From assembly GCA_944470555.2 (NCBI GenBank), contig OX104128.1, forward strand, positions 42,329,920 to 42,393,919: a stretch of 64,000 nt of DNA, given 5' to 3'. Both the position numbers and the translations under genes were made by a program. Below, piece after piece: positions 1 to 12,835 of this stretch; position 1 is the stretch's first letter; each line of letters begins with the position of its first letter. The stretch comes from Heterobilharzia americana (taxonomy: Eukaryota > Platyhelminthes > Trematoda > Strigeidida > Schistosomatidae). Below the pieces are notes generated by a model. It worked only from the letters and a program-made list of their open reading frames with translations. It was not told where the DNA came from and made no database searches.

Positions 1-311
1 GTGTTCTCCTCTATAGCACTGGAGTGCTATTCTATGCTCATCCATCTCACATACTTCTGAATGACTGTCGTGTAGACAATTTTCGACTCATCCAAGTTCG
101 TTATGTGGTTTCTTTGAAGAACAGAGATATTTTATGCTATGGTAGTGCTTTTTATCCGGGCAGCAAAAACTGTTGTATTTTGAATGCTATTCACTATAGT
201 GTTTCGCATGTTGAGTCCTTCGATCATTATCCTTTCATTTTAGGCAAAAATCTATAGAATTTAAGTAACTCTTACCTTAATAATTCCTGTTGTAACATCA
301 AGAATAAAATA
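1..311. other. Unassigned AT-rich sequence
   Basis: There is no recognisable gene, RNA or repeat here. The stretch leads up to the left arm of the inverted repeat that starts near 312. One short open frame (24-257) has no family resemblance and no splice or initiation context, so it is treated as chance. Confidence 0.5.
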
Positions 312-709
312 TTCAGTGAAGAGACTCTTTTCAACAAATTTATTCTCAAGTTGTACATTCGTATATATATGATATCAGACAAAATTGTATCCCATGAGGA
401 AAGCGAAAAATTACATGATTATGACAATAATAATAAAATAGATGATGGAAGGCATTCGTGATTATGATAACAGTTGAAGTATGAATGATAACAAAGTAGA
501 CTACGTAATATATGAAGTGGTTCACAAGAGGTATATAAATCAGAAAGGAGTAAAAACATTGATGAAAGTGGTAAATCAATTAAGTACTAAGATATAAGAT
601 TAGACAAGTTGGTCGAGATGAAATCAATAATTTCTAAAAGAATTAAGACGATAAAGTGAAGCAACGCTGGAAATTAATCAGAGTGGATACAATTATAATA
701 ACAATAATT
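312..709 (+). repeat. Left arm of large inverted repeat A
   Basis: Read as its reverse complement, this arm matches 1082-1484 almost base for base. By eye I count about six substitutions plus a 2-bp difference in an AT dinucleotide run over roughly 400 bp. The arms are separated by about 370 bp of unrelated sequence. The arm is AT-rich, shows none of the tRNA-like or hammerhead motifs of the SINE families elsewhere in the window, and its antisense frames are not recognisable proteins. A transcript across both arms would fold into a hairpin of roughly 400 bp. It may be a palindromic duplication, a foldback element or an assembly artefact; the sequence alone cannot decide. Confidence 0.85.
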
Positions 710-1081
710 GTGCATCTACCGGTTCACCTGATCTTGTGGAGTAAGGTACATCAGCCGTAGCTAGAGAATGCTTTCTACATGTATACGAGACCATATTCCA
801 GCTTGGCCTTATAAAAGTGAAATAAAATCTGTTAGAAGTTCTATTCTAGAACATTTGATTGATTTCCAGATAGCAACTTTAAATTTGTTTATTAAATTCG
901 TCCAAACCTCACATGTTTTCTTCGTTAGAGAGGGCTTTAGTTATTTATGAACTAAAACCTGATCTGTGTGTACAAAAGAAGTATATTCAGTCATAGTTTT
1001 TGCCATGGCTATGATATTTTCCCACATCCATTAGTTTCTCCTCCCCTTTCGTTAATTTAAGCTTTTTATCCTTCCTTTATC
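710..1081. other. Spacer (loop) of inverted repeat A
   Basis: Single-copy sequence between the two arms. It is not self-complementary, contains no recognisable gene, and would form the loop of the predicted hairpin. A unique spacer argues against a simple read-through hairpin artefact. Confidence 0.7.
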
Positions 1082-1484
1082 GTTATTCTTGTCATTATAA
1101 TTGTATCCACTCTGATTAGTTTCCAGCGTTGCTTCACTTTATCGTCTTAATTCTTTTAGAAATTATTGATTTCATCTCGACCAACTTGTCTAATCTTATA
1201 TCTTAGTACTTAATTGATTTACCACTTTCATCAATGTTTTTACTCCTTTCTGATTTATATACCTCATGTGAACCACTTCATATATTACGTAGTCTACTTT
1301 GTTATCATTCATACTTCAACTGTTATCATAATCACGAATGCCTTCCATCATCTATTTTATTATTATTGTCATAATCATGTAATTTTTCGCTTTCCTCATG
1401 GGATACAATTTTGTCTGATATCATATATATATACGAATGTACAACTTGAGAATAAATTTGTTGAAAAGAGTCTCTTCGCTGAAC
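1082..1484 (-). repeat. Right arm of large inverted repeat A
   Basis: Reverse-complement partner of 312-709. The open frame running through it (1214-1582) is the near-identical mirror of a frame in the left arm. Because the two arms are copies of each other, this conservation says nothing about coding. The frame's products are rich in aromatic residues and match no family I know. Confidence 0.85.
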
Positions 1485-3256
1485 TCTTACTTTCACACTT
1501 CATTGGAAGCTTAATATTTTGCACACACTATCTTATTGTTCCGAGTTCTTACCAGTCTATCGTTCTGAAGTTAAAATGTTGATGATAAATTAATTAACAG
1601 AACAATGGGATTTACTGAACAACGCAAAAGAAGGTGGTGTACAAAATTTATTCATATCATGAGTATCATAGTTCACCTGCTTCAATTTAAGTCATCTTTT
1701 ATCTCGCCATTGTTTCTGTTTGCTTATTAATCGTATAATTTTCAGTATTCTATTTATTTTGTAAGCGGAATGAAAACAATTTATCCTCATGATCTGACGC
1801 TAGTCCTTCATAAATCTAATGTGTGCTAATTTAAATACCTGTGGATATCTTAATACTAATTCTGATATCAAACCAGCTGTGTAAATAGTCAAAAATTTTC
1901 ACATAAATATGAATGAAAAAAATTTTTCCCTGATACGTATTTCGATTATCAATGGTTGTCGTAGGACAAGCTCTCAAACTTCCGTTATCAGTGAATGAAT
2001 TGTAAAGCCTAGGGGATTGAATAAACAGGAAGTTTTGTTTAAATAATTGAAGGTCATTCATTCATTATCCGTAGATAAATTAACTCACATTGATATAGTT
2101 TAGGCCATCTTAAACCATGTTTAAAAACGTGCGTCACAACAAATTAAGCAGACAAACTAAATTATGTTTCAATTTTAAAAAACCTTATTGAGATTTAATC
2201 AGTATAAAAATATATATTCTGGTTAATACAAGAACAGACTTTTCGAGTCTGTTGATTATGGGCAGACGTCGAGTAGTTGGAAACCTTGTGAAATTCTAAG
2301 ATATATATAAGAAGCATTACAAATATACCAGACGACAAACAGGAAAGATGGCTAATTAGATTACGTGAAGCGCTTTGAAAGTATTACCAAGTTAGTGCTT
2401 TGAATATTTATTGTACTCAATAGACGTTAGGTATCCTTTCCAGTCACTGATTGTGCATGAAGACAAAACTCGACAGCTAGAGTAGTGAAATATGAATTTG
2501 ATTTTAACTTACACCTTCGTAGTATAATTTGATAATCTTTTTGATCAAGCTTCCATTGCCCCTGTAGTCTAGTGATGTTTAGGTCACCTTCTCCAGAAAT
2601 TTTAAAATCAGTTAGAAAAGTCAGTGAATCTTATATTGTACATGAACATAGTTATCAGACCCATATTTATGAAGTTCATCCATAGATTTCAAGTAAGATA
2701 TTTAAGGCATTTTAAAAGGTAGGTATATCAAAGAATTCTCAAAATTTTGAAAAGTATGACTGAATTTGATTGTCGCTGAAAAGTCAGATTGAACAGATTC
2801 TTTTTAATATCGCAAGAAAATTCATTACCAAAATAAAGACTTAAAGCCAGATAGTTTAAATCGATAGGTAAAGGGAAAAAAGTTGAGTTACAGTCTCTAC
2901 CTACTGATTGTCTCAATCGCACTAATAAATTCATAATCAACCCTTTTATTCAAATATTAGAAAACGGTGTTATCAAGTCTAGAAATTCTATGAATCATAG
3001 GAATAAAAATTAACATGTTTTTGTTGCTTATTAATAGTATATAAACTTCATTTTATTGTGAAACCAACTCACTGTTCCATTGGCTTTGTCTACCGTTAAC
3101 GTAACATAAATTAGCTGCTTATAGTCTCAATAAAACTTGTCGGTCGGATCAAAAGTTAAAAAGTGCAGGCATTTGCAGTTACTGATTCTATTCCATACAT
3201 TGTATTTATATATAAAGATGCCTAGGGAAGAAAGCGCATAAAATATTGTCAACTGC
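1485..3256. other. Intergenic or intronic sequence, nothing recognised
   Basis: AT-rich sequence with short chance open frames on both strands. I see no repeat motif, tRNA-like box or conserved protein motif. Confidence 0.4.
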
Positions 3257-3603
3257 GTATTCATTATGGACTGATATCAGTTGGTGGCACATTGAAAACC
3301 TGGGAGAACTAAACAGCTGTTTCGTTCTAGTATGGGACTCAACAGCAGTGCGCACTCATAACCCTTTCGAGGATCGTACCGAGGACATCCTGTTCCCACG
3401 GCTGACACGTTGCCACTGAGCCAATGAGTTGGAATGTAGTTGTTCGTATTTCCAACTTCTGTCAGTTTACGATATAGCACTAACATCGCCGACTGTCATA
3501 GCTAAGTATTTGTTTTCAGGTCCACCATATTTACCCTATCAGTTATGACTTCTCATTGAAACTTCAGGAATCACCTCTCGAAGCTAGTCACAGATGAGCA
3601 CTG
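3257..3603 (-). repeat. Left arm of inverted repeat B: second SINE-like family, minus copy
   Basis: Read on the minus strand, this is a copy of the second dispersed family. Near its middle a tRNA-like block has an A-box-like TGGCTCAGTGG and a B-box-like GGTACGATCC. A tail with a degenerate hammerhead layout follows: CTGTTGA, a stem II segment, GAAAC, an AGCT loop, then GTT. The arm is 347 bp and pairs without length difference with 3698-4044. The core is damaged (A6 and the cleavage triplet changed), so ribozyme activity is unlikely. Its twin carries the same damage. Confidence 0.85.
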
Positions 3604-3697
3604 GAATAATTGCAGCGTTCCTGCAGCTGATGTCAGTCTATTGTGAATATTAACTGAAAATCAATAGATCTCAATAAACCTCCAAACTGAATTAATT
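3604..3697. other. Spacer of inverted repeat B
   Basis: 94 bp between the arms. Its right half resembles the 3' end of the same SINE-like family (the motif CCTCCAAACTGAATTA also stands, slightly changed, after the first tandem copy near 60340). The plus-strand copy may therefore once have followed another unit head to tail. Confidence 0.6.
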
Positions 3698-4044
3698 CAG
3701 TGCTCATTTATGAGTAGCGTCGAGAGGTGATTCCTGAAGTTTCAATGAGAAGTCATAACTGATAGGGTAAATATGGTGGACCTGAAAACAAATACTTAGC
3801 TATGACAGTCGGCGATGTTAGTGCTATATCGTAAACTGACAGAAGTTGGAAATACGAACAACTACATTCCAACTCATTGGCTCAGTGGCAACGTGTCAGC
3901 CGTGGGATCAGGATGTCCTCGGTACGATCCTCGAAAGGGTCATGAGTGCGCACTGCTGTTGAGTCCCATACTAGAACGAAACAGCTGTTTAGTTCTCCCA
4001 GGTTTTCAATGTGCCACCAACTGATATCAGTCCATAATGAATAC
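3698..4044 (+). repeat. Right arm of inverted repeat B: second SINE-like family, plus copy
   Basis: A 347-bp plus-strand copy and mirror of 3257-3603, with about six mismatches by eye, most of them clustered at the spacer end. The order from 5' to 3' is: a segment containing GAGAAGTCAT, the tRNA-like block with A- and B-box-like motifs, a hammerhead-like tail, and the family's 3' end (TTTTCAATG ... CTGATATCAGTCC). Other copies of this family in the window are much more diverged, so the identity of this pair is exceptional. Confidence 0.85.
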
Positions 4045-7000
4045 CTAGCTGAAATCAGTAATTAAGCCTCAACAATCTTTCAAATTGAAAATATTTTTAG
4101 CCATTCTGACCATATTTTACCATCACAAAACTATGAATCTTTACGGATTTTCGAATATGTAATTAAGATCGGTAAGTTCAACTTATTGGTGCTTTTATAG
4201 TGTGAAATGAACGAGATCTCTGAGGCTGTTTTTGTAAGTGATCCTGGTCAACTTTACACTAGCTAACTTTAATAAGAGCAAAGATTCTCATAGTTTCTTA
4301 AACAGTACTTAATAACAATTAAATTAGCAATACTTTAGTTGTTTGTAACAGTTTTTAACACTATCTCTCAGATCCTATATGGTTTTCAATAACTATCATT
4401 TTGTTGTACGACTTACAATCTGCTATCGAGATCTTTTTTTAAAGTTTTATTTTGCATAGCTTGATATTTGACATGCCATACATGGGGCTATCAAAAGCCT
4501 AATCCTCTGAAAGGATACCTTAAGTGGGCTTCATCTGAAGGCTTTTAGGTTGTGTCCTACAGATCACAAAGTGAGAGTTGAGCAGGAAATAAAGCATTCA
4601 TTATGAGGAAATTTTAGTGAAACACAGCAAAAATAGAGCTCATTTTCTATAAACAGCCTACAAAGATTATAAAAGTATTCCAGGAACTACTTGTATATTG
4701 GATTCTCCCAAGAAGTTAACAAAATTTCCACTAACTTTTATTGCATTTAGAGTAAATGTTGATCACCTTTATCAAAACTGGATAGATTCCAATTTCATTT
4801 CACCTCACTTGAATTGTAAGTATGAGAGTATACTTTTTGGAAAAACAGACTGATGTGTTGCTGGTTTCATTTCTGAGTTTGTTTTCAAGGACCTGATAAG
4901 TAAGACTCCATACACACCCAGCAGAAAAAATTTTCAATTTTTCGTCGATACATGTCACGATAAGGAGAGCCTTTGGTCGTTCAATTCGATCAGAATAGAA
5001 AATACCTCAGATTTATTGCGTTTTGATGAGGCTGATTCTGTTTGAAGGCCTGGACCTAACTCACACTAACTAAGCGGTGCAATGTCAGCCTGGGACTATT
5101 TCGGTAACTGTAGCTTACTGGAATGTATCTAAAATGTTATCATGTCAACGTGTCATTTCGCTCTTATCTCTTAAGTATTTCAATAAATTTCAAAATTTCA
5201 CTCCTGTTAATCAAACTTTGCTCATCTCATTATTCAAGCTATAGTAAGTTTGATAATTTTCAGAAATAACCAGTTCATCTTATAAAGTATTTACTGTTGT
5301 ATACGCCGCATTCTAAGCCTCGTTCTTCAAAACTTTCACAAATTGCTTCATAGGAGGGTAACTTTCAAATAGTTCGCAGGTTCTTGCTTTCTAACACTTT
5401 TGTCTTTCTTCAGTTTGCTTTAATAAATGTTTCTATTGACGACTTGATGTCAACTTAATAAAATTATTTATATTTCTTACTGTTCAGTCAGATTACTTTC
5501 ATTTTCTGACCTCTATTACTCATCTAATACTTTCATTGGAATTCTGCATTCGCGTGATATTTCATAAAAAGAAAAGGCATTAGGCATTTGTAAACCGTAT
5601 GATTCCATTCGTTCGAAGCAACCCTACACTAATGTCCATAAAATGTTATCTTAGAAATAAAGATAGGTATTTAGCATGGAATAAATTAATTTATTGGGGA
5701 AGTGACAGTTGATGTAGGAGTTGTGTGAAAAAACTTTTATGACGATTACTAACGGCATACAAGTATGATTTCAACCATACGGTTGTTTTATATGTGCGGA
5801 CAGGTTAGCAACTGATATTGAATAACTCAGATTACCTACCAATATTTACAAATTTCATTCAATTAGATTGGTAGGTGTTTTCCTTACATCCAAGCTTAGT
5901 AGGTATTCAAATATTCGATTCTTATATATGTTTTTCAATAATGAATCTCACGAGAACGGGAAACGTTTGTTTAGTTAGGTGAGAGCATCAGCCGAGAAGA
6001 CAATGAAATCTGAAAAGCACTACATAGGTAACTATCTTGTTTATGGATACCCTTTTGTAGTAAACAACTTGACATCTTTCTAAATTAAAGTGGTCATTCA
6101 CGAGTGTTTTGATTTTCATTTAATGAAATCAGTGCTGACATAAACAACAATTCAGACAAATAGACAAAAGAGTGGCTGTAATAAGCTTACATTTGTTCTA
6201 AAATAACCCAACAAAGCTTCCTGATAAGCGAATGAAAACCAGCAAAAACTACATATGTTGTTCTTCCCTCAAAGAATATTTTGATAAAGTTACTAAAGTG
6301 TATGCGTGAAAAAATAACTTTTGTTTTGTAGAGTCGGTCAAAAAGTCTGTCGAATGGTTTGCTTAAATAAGTTCTAATGAAGATTCATTGGAACTAATTC
6401 AGTGGTTTAGTAACCTAAATGTTACTTCTCTAATACCTTTTTAGAGAAGTCACTTATATAAGACCGGACTAGCAGTGGTAGATTTGTTGCTAATTTTTCA
6501 TATATAACTAAACAGTTTTATGAAAACTACAGATTATTTTCCATTTACAGAAAGAGAAGACAGTGGTCATCACTTTTACTGACTTTGAAGTGAATTTCGG
6601 CTAACAGTGATTATAATACTTGTTGCTTGTCAGTCATCTATGTGCCAGATGTTCCATGATGAAACTGAAATCTGACAGACCATCCTTTAAACAAAAATAG
6701 CAGTCATATACGATTGTACGGACTTGTTTTTCTGGCGTCACAATTAAATATGGTGTAATGGAAAATAAACAAACTATCCAATTGCATTATCTGAATGTAC
6801 CCATTTACGTGCTTAACACTTCTGTATGATTCAATTATTAGGAAAATCACATCTATGCCACTAGACTTTTTATCTCACTATTAATATTTCAAATAACGAG
6901 TGCTTTAAGGCATTTCAATGGAATTCTCAGTCAACTGAAGTAAAACGAGAAATATACAGTTTCATTTCACCACACTGAAAATTTCCATTCATATATTTAA

Positions 7001-7080
7001 AATGAAAGACATTGAGTGAAAAGAAGTTTCCTTTCAATTAGGTCTTCGTTATCAGCTCTATGCTAATGTACAGCTTTTAC
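4045..7080. other. Intergenic or intronic sequence, nothing recognised
   Basis: About 3 kb of AT-rich sequence with no convincing open frame, tRNA-like box, hammerhead core or retroelement motif on either strand. Confidence 0.4.
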
Positions 7081-7084
7081 GATG

Positions 7085-7245
7085 GTATTTATCATGGACT
7101 GCCATCAGCCTGAAAACCAGTGAAGACCGGGGTGCACTGAAGAGCCGTTTCGTCTCAATAAGAGGCTACTCACGACTACGGATCAACGATCCAGCAAGGA
7201 ATCGGACTTAAGACCCTCGGGTTGCATGGCAAACGCATCAACTAT
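7085..7245 (-). repeat. Second SINE-like family, diverged minus copy
   Basis: The minus strand carries the family's tRNA-like block (B-box-like AAGTCCGATTCC) and a tail with GAAAC followed by a GGCT loop. The hammerhead CUGANGA box is not recognisable. It lies head to head with the plus copy at 7365-7572. Confidence 0.6.
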
Positions 7246-7364
7246 TCGGCCACAGGGTCGCAGTTTAACAGTTCACAATTCCCTACACCTGCCAATATGT
7301 GATAAAGTGCAACTTCTCACTAAGGTTCTCGGCTGGTACTCGCTTCACTTCCAGGTGTTTGACC

Positions 7365-7572
7365 CCATAGGTCGCAACTTCTTGCTAGAGCTTCAGGATA
7401 TCCATTTCAAAGCATGTCACTAATGAACACTATGCGCAAGGTATTTCTAGATCATTGGCGGTCGTGGGTGCCTACTGCTGAGAAGTCCCGTACTAGGATG
7501 AAACAGTTATCAAGTTTTCCCAGGTTTTCAACGGTTCTCCAACTAATATCAGTCTATGATGAATACTACCTT
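7365..7572 (+). repeat. Second SINE-like family, diverged plus copy
   Basis: It includes the 5' segment (GCTTCAGGATATCC ... TCACTAATGAACACT) and the tail: CTGAGAA in place of CUGANGA, a GTCC...GGAT stem II and GAAAC. The 3' end is the typical CCCAGGTTTTCAACG ... ATATCAGTC. Changing G8 to A should inactivate the ribozyme. The open frames through this region are repeat sequence, not genes. Confidence 0.7.
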
Positions 7573-10500
7573 AAAAACAAGACCCCTATTAGCCTCAAAA
7601 TACGTACAAGTTTTTCATATAATAACATAATACCATTTAATAGTGGTGAGTTAATTGACTAAATTAATGATAAACTGATAGCAACTCATGAGGCTAGAAA
7701 TTACAGAAATACAAATGTAAACTGATGAGCGCAGTAATTATGTATGTCAGATAAAATAAAACAGTTCGTCGATTCACTAATAACATAAGAGATAAAGTTG
7801 AAAAACGAAAACAAATTTGGGCAAGTGAATAAACGTCAATAGAATTACATCATAACATGGAAACAGAAGATCAAAGAAATACATAATAAGAGACAAAGAG
7901 GAGGAAGGAGAAAACACTTCTAGCTTGCATATTTATACCTCTTAGACGTTGTTTGGTGTGCAGAAACTTGTCACCAGTCTGATCACCCGTTTCCAAATAC
8001 GTTTCATATTACATTTGTTATTGGTAATTAGAGTAATAATAAGTTTTCATGATACAATTGTCTGCTGGAACACAAATGTGTTCTCACTCACGCGTACTTA
8101 TACTTTTCTATAGTCTCTTTAGAAATATTTTAGTGATTTCCTAAGAATTGTCCAATTAGTGAGTTCAAAACAAATTTGGTAATGCATTCGAATGTATTAT
8201 CATAATTTTAAAATTAAGACTTTATTGAGAAATCTAAATCATACGAACATAATGTGATGACATTAGAGGTGACATGTCTATGATGTGACCTACAGGTGAA
8301 AAGCTATAATAAAGAGAGCAGAACAACGACAAAGGATTACTAAATGTAAATCACATCTCATTGGTTATTCGACTGATATGAACTTATGATTGAACCTCAT
8401 GTGAAATTTATCAGAGCACTTCAATAGCCCAAACTGAAATTTGCATATCATTTGAATTATTTACAAGTTGAAAATAAAACCTTCGTAAAAATAAATATAT
8501 GTGCTTATTTTTAATATTTACTATCCAAGAAATCAAGATTGTTTGCTCTGTCCTTCCCAAGAATCATTGTCTGCATGCAACTATCGTACAGTATCGACTG
8601 TTTATTCTACGTTAAATCAAAAGCAAATGAGGTTTTTTAGAATACAATAGTATTATCCACTAAGCAAGTTTGGGTAAATAAACACTCCATTTCAAATGAG
8701 ACTAAATATGCTTCTTGGATATTACTGCTAGCTACCACTAAATAAAACCGACATAGAATCGCTATTACAGTGTAACCACTAATTTAAGTAGCTTGTGTAT
8801 CATAGAAAGTCCATCATAACGAAACTTCATACCTCTGTTACCTATGACAATAAAAATTAGAAACCTTACTGAGTATTATTTCGCAGATCTTTGCCAGCTG
8901 CCTAAAGTCTAAGATTAACAGTGAATTAATACACTTCAAAACACTGTATTATACTTAAATTGAGTTGAAAGGCGAACCGCGATCTTAAATTCACAGACTA
9001 TAATAAGGTAGTGAGTCGAAGAAATCAGAAAAGAACAGCAATTACAAAAAATTATCAAAATCAGTGTCAACTTATGATGTATCAGGCAGATAGCTTCCGT
9101 GATAGGAAAAACTGGCAAAATGGAGAGTTATAAAGGAGATGACTTGTTGAACAACAAACAACGACCACTTATAAAAAGTTCAAGTTACTGTCAACGAAAA
9201 CTAGTAGATACAATGAAGGGGATTATTTACTTGCATTCGATAAATAAAGTACAAAAATATCGGTCATGTTCTCTATTTGATTCTAAGGCAAAGTGTAGCA
9301 GAACCTACAGTTTTCATTTATAATTTACCATCTTAAGCCTTCAAGAAAAACTCACGTCCAATTAACTTCAATCACTTCAATCGCTAATCTTTTCATTCTT
9401 GCCTTATTCAAAAATAACGGAGAAGTTTTGATTTGAATGGAGGTCCGAATTTCCCTTACATAAATTCTAGATTCCTTGAAACGAAATCATTTTGATGTTT
9501 CTCTTTGTGAAAGGAACTAACTGACAGGTAGAAGGAAGCAACTTTTTATTTGCCCCCATCACCAGTTGCAGCCTTATTGTCTTATTGTCAACAACAGCGG
9601 ACATTCTAGATTAATTTAGTTCGTTATTATTTTACTTAGTACTACTACTTGATACTTAATCTAGTATACCAGTAACTTGTTGGTACAAATTAATTTCAAC
9701 ATGATGAGACAAACAGTCAGATTGTTTGTCAGTTAATGAATGCCTATGATGTCGCCTATGGGCATTTCAATTCATATTTTATGAGTTAGGTCATGGAGAA
9801 CTATGTACACTATATAGCACATCCTATACAGTTTCCTACCTAAAGGTTAGTATTCATGTAATACGACATTTAACTACACAAACAAGATGAATGAGTACAC
9901 GTTTCTGAATTAATTTAAGTGTATTCGCTATATTTTAATACTGATTTTTTCCTTACAGAAGCTTGGTCCATGCAAAACGGTGATTTGTCCATTGTGAAAT
10001 ACGCTAGAGTTTATACAAGTCTAACCCATATCCATTATGAACGTTGTACTAGGTGTCAAATATTTATGAAATTACCCTATAAAATCGCGATCAAAGTTCA
10101 TATGAATGTAGTAAATAGCAATGCGACATCTAAGCATACTATATTTTCAATCTTGTGTGTACAGGTGCTATTCTACTACTTATCATAATCAGTGGTATAC
10201 TTCTCACCGTGTAAAATCATTCAGAATATAACTGAGTGTTTCTAAATCTCTTCAACGGCACCAAGATGTTATATTAATGAATTTGTCATTTTGTGCGTAG
10301 ATATGCTTGAATGTTTATTGTGCATGTGATTTGAAACTATGTGTGAGAAAGTTTCAGTATCCCACCATTTTCACTACATTTAGATTATGTTTCACGTTCA
10401 AAAAAGGTGTACATATATGCTATGAGAAACAGACATTATCGAATGATAACCTGAAGTAATCTGTCTCGATGATGTTTTCTACAATATTTAAACCACTGTG

Positions 10501-12712
10501 CATCGTATCTTCTGAAATTCTGAAATATTTATCATCTTATCACCTTCAGAATAGACGGAAAAATAACTCATTCGGTGATGAAGAACCTACCGTCAAAACA
10601 GCATAGAGCTTTGCAGTTTTTCAAGCTTGCCAAGCCTAAATAAACCGAAAACAAGATTAAATTTACATGTGGAAAAGTTCCACACCTGCGTAAACGGCTA
10701 TTCATTTTACAGTGGTCCTTTCATTTATGTTGATTCATGGTTAAACGTTCTTAAGACACTATGAACGCTTTCGGAGGATGTATAAATGCATTTTCATATG
10801 ATTGCAAGAATGGTACTCTATCTTCAAAAACGTTTTGTAATAGGGCTGCTATCAACTATGGGTATACTTGCAATTACTAATAATATGGAACTGTACAGCA
10901 GAAATCCTAGTAATTTTTGGAATGAGGCTTATTTGAAACAATTTTCTAGATGTTATCTCTTCTATCAAGTGAAAGTTTATCTATCACCTCTCAGTAATAC
11001 ATTAAGTAAATTCTAGCTTTAAATTGAACTTAAGTTTTCCCTCTTCAGACGTCTGGTACTGACCATCACAGCTTAATAGGAAAAAAAAACATCTGAGCAA
11101 TAGCTCATTAAATATCCGACTAAGTCAATTTTTACTTTTTCTAGTCTATCCTTATTTTGTGTTGGGAAGTTGTCTGAATCTCTTTGCCTTCTGTGTTGGT
11201 TATATTTCAAACACTAACTGTCCCACAAGCTAACTTAGATATGATTTCAAGCATACTTAGCAAAGATTGGTGCCACTTATCAGGTGGCGCACAAAACGAC
11301 TGAAATGGTAAAATCTACCAGCTGTGAGTAGAGAAAAAGAGGATACCTCAGGGAAGCGATTCTTTTCAGTTAGTCGGTTATCAGGGCTGTTTAGCTGGGG
11401 TTTACAGCCTTATGAATGAAATCACTGAAAAGCCTCTATGCCCAATTGTTCTTTCCTAGCTTTTTGTAACTGAGAGTTTGCATACATGACTGTTATAACT
11501 AGACCTTTTTTCAAAGATTGCGTTATATTCCGGGAAATTCTTAGTTACAGGACTTCAAATCATATACCATGCATTTTAGTGCCTAACTCAACATTGAAGG
11601 ATTCTAAAAAACCAAATAATTTATTTACATGTTAATGATTTATGCATACTGGAAAAACAAGGGGGATATGTTGACTAGATAAGCAAGCATCTGGATGATT
11701 CCCTCTGTTCTTTAGTTTCTGGGAACTGGTCTCAAGTTTACGGTCATTTCTGTTTAGATGGATATGCGTTTGTTCGAATTTTTCGTTTGCAGTCCATTTT
11801 AGTATCTACCCAGTTATGGTGTACTGGTCTGAACCAAACTGGAAAACTTCAAATCAAGCATCCAGTTGATGGACAAGTTTTCATATCATTTGGATGAAGC
11901 ACTTGTTTGTCAAACAATTTATCTATAAACTTGTGGGAAATCAGTAAGTCATATCAGAAATTTGTAACAAACTGAGATTGAGATACAGGTCATTTTGTAC
12001 AGTACTGATAAAATATTGTACACTTTCCAACGAGACAGTAATTTGAATAGTGTGTTTCATTTCGTCTTCTGCTTCTATCTCGACTTTCTCTTAATATGCC
12101 TACATTTTCTTTTGCGTGTCTCTGGGTAGAATATTTACCCAACTATGGTAATTCCCTATGATTTCTGACGACCTCTCAACATGTACTACTTTAATACACT
12201 CTTATCAGTACCACGCACAACAAATTGAGTAGTTAAAACCATCCGGCTAACATAACAAATGACACATTTGGTAGAGACTATTAAATTTGTAGGAATTTAT
12301 TTTCTGAAGTATCCTTTAACTTGATATAAACTAGGCTTTCACAGAAACAAGCAAATCTTATCTGGTTTAAATTAGTGTATACATACATGTGATATACCTG
12401 GTGATTATTTTTAAACCAAAACACTTACTAGAAAAATATTGCTGTTTGTCGCATCTGAAAATCGCTTCTCAATTTCTGGCTTCTAGGAAAAGAAATTCTT
12501 GGAAGGTATAAAAATCACTGGTGTTTAAATATCACCTTTTGGCCCTTTTTATCTTATTTTAAAACCTCTGGATTGTTTTTTTCCCTATTGAAAGTCGTTT
12601 TCATGTAAGATGAGAAATTGTTTTTAATTTGACTATGTGGTATAGTCTTAGTTTAGCAGACTTGTATTGACACTTAGTGATGACTTAAGGTAAAATGAAA
12701 ATTTCATCATCC
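7573..12712. other. Intergenic or intronic sequence, nothing recognised
   Basis: About 5 kb of AT-rich sequence. Open frames of 60-90 codons (for example 9919-10188 and 10786-11016) show no known motif and no convincing splice context. I see no repeat family members in it. Confidence 0.4.
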
Positions 12713-12835
12713 CTTGGGTCTCAACCCAGTTGGTAGAGTATTCAGGCAGGAAACCTCTTGGTCACTGGTTCGATTCCTACCATGGTCAAACTTTTGGTTC
12801 CACCTTCAATCATCACTCATTATCAGGAAATTATT
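12713..12835 (+). repeat. tRNA-derived SINE, third family
   Basis: A tRNA-like head of about 75 bp has an A-box-like ACCCAGTTGGT (near 12724) and a perfect B box GGTTCGATTCC (12767-12777). A short tail follows (CCACCTTCAATCATCAC). The ends of the head do not pair as an acceptor stem, so this is a SINE or tRNA relic rather than a functional tRNA. A second member with a similar tail is at 45955. Confidence 0.6.

Noticed and set aside
1214..1582. 122-codon frame mirrored at 346-579
   Set aside because: The two frames are the arms of inverted repeat A. The composition is biased and matches no family.
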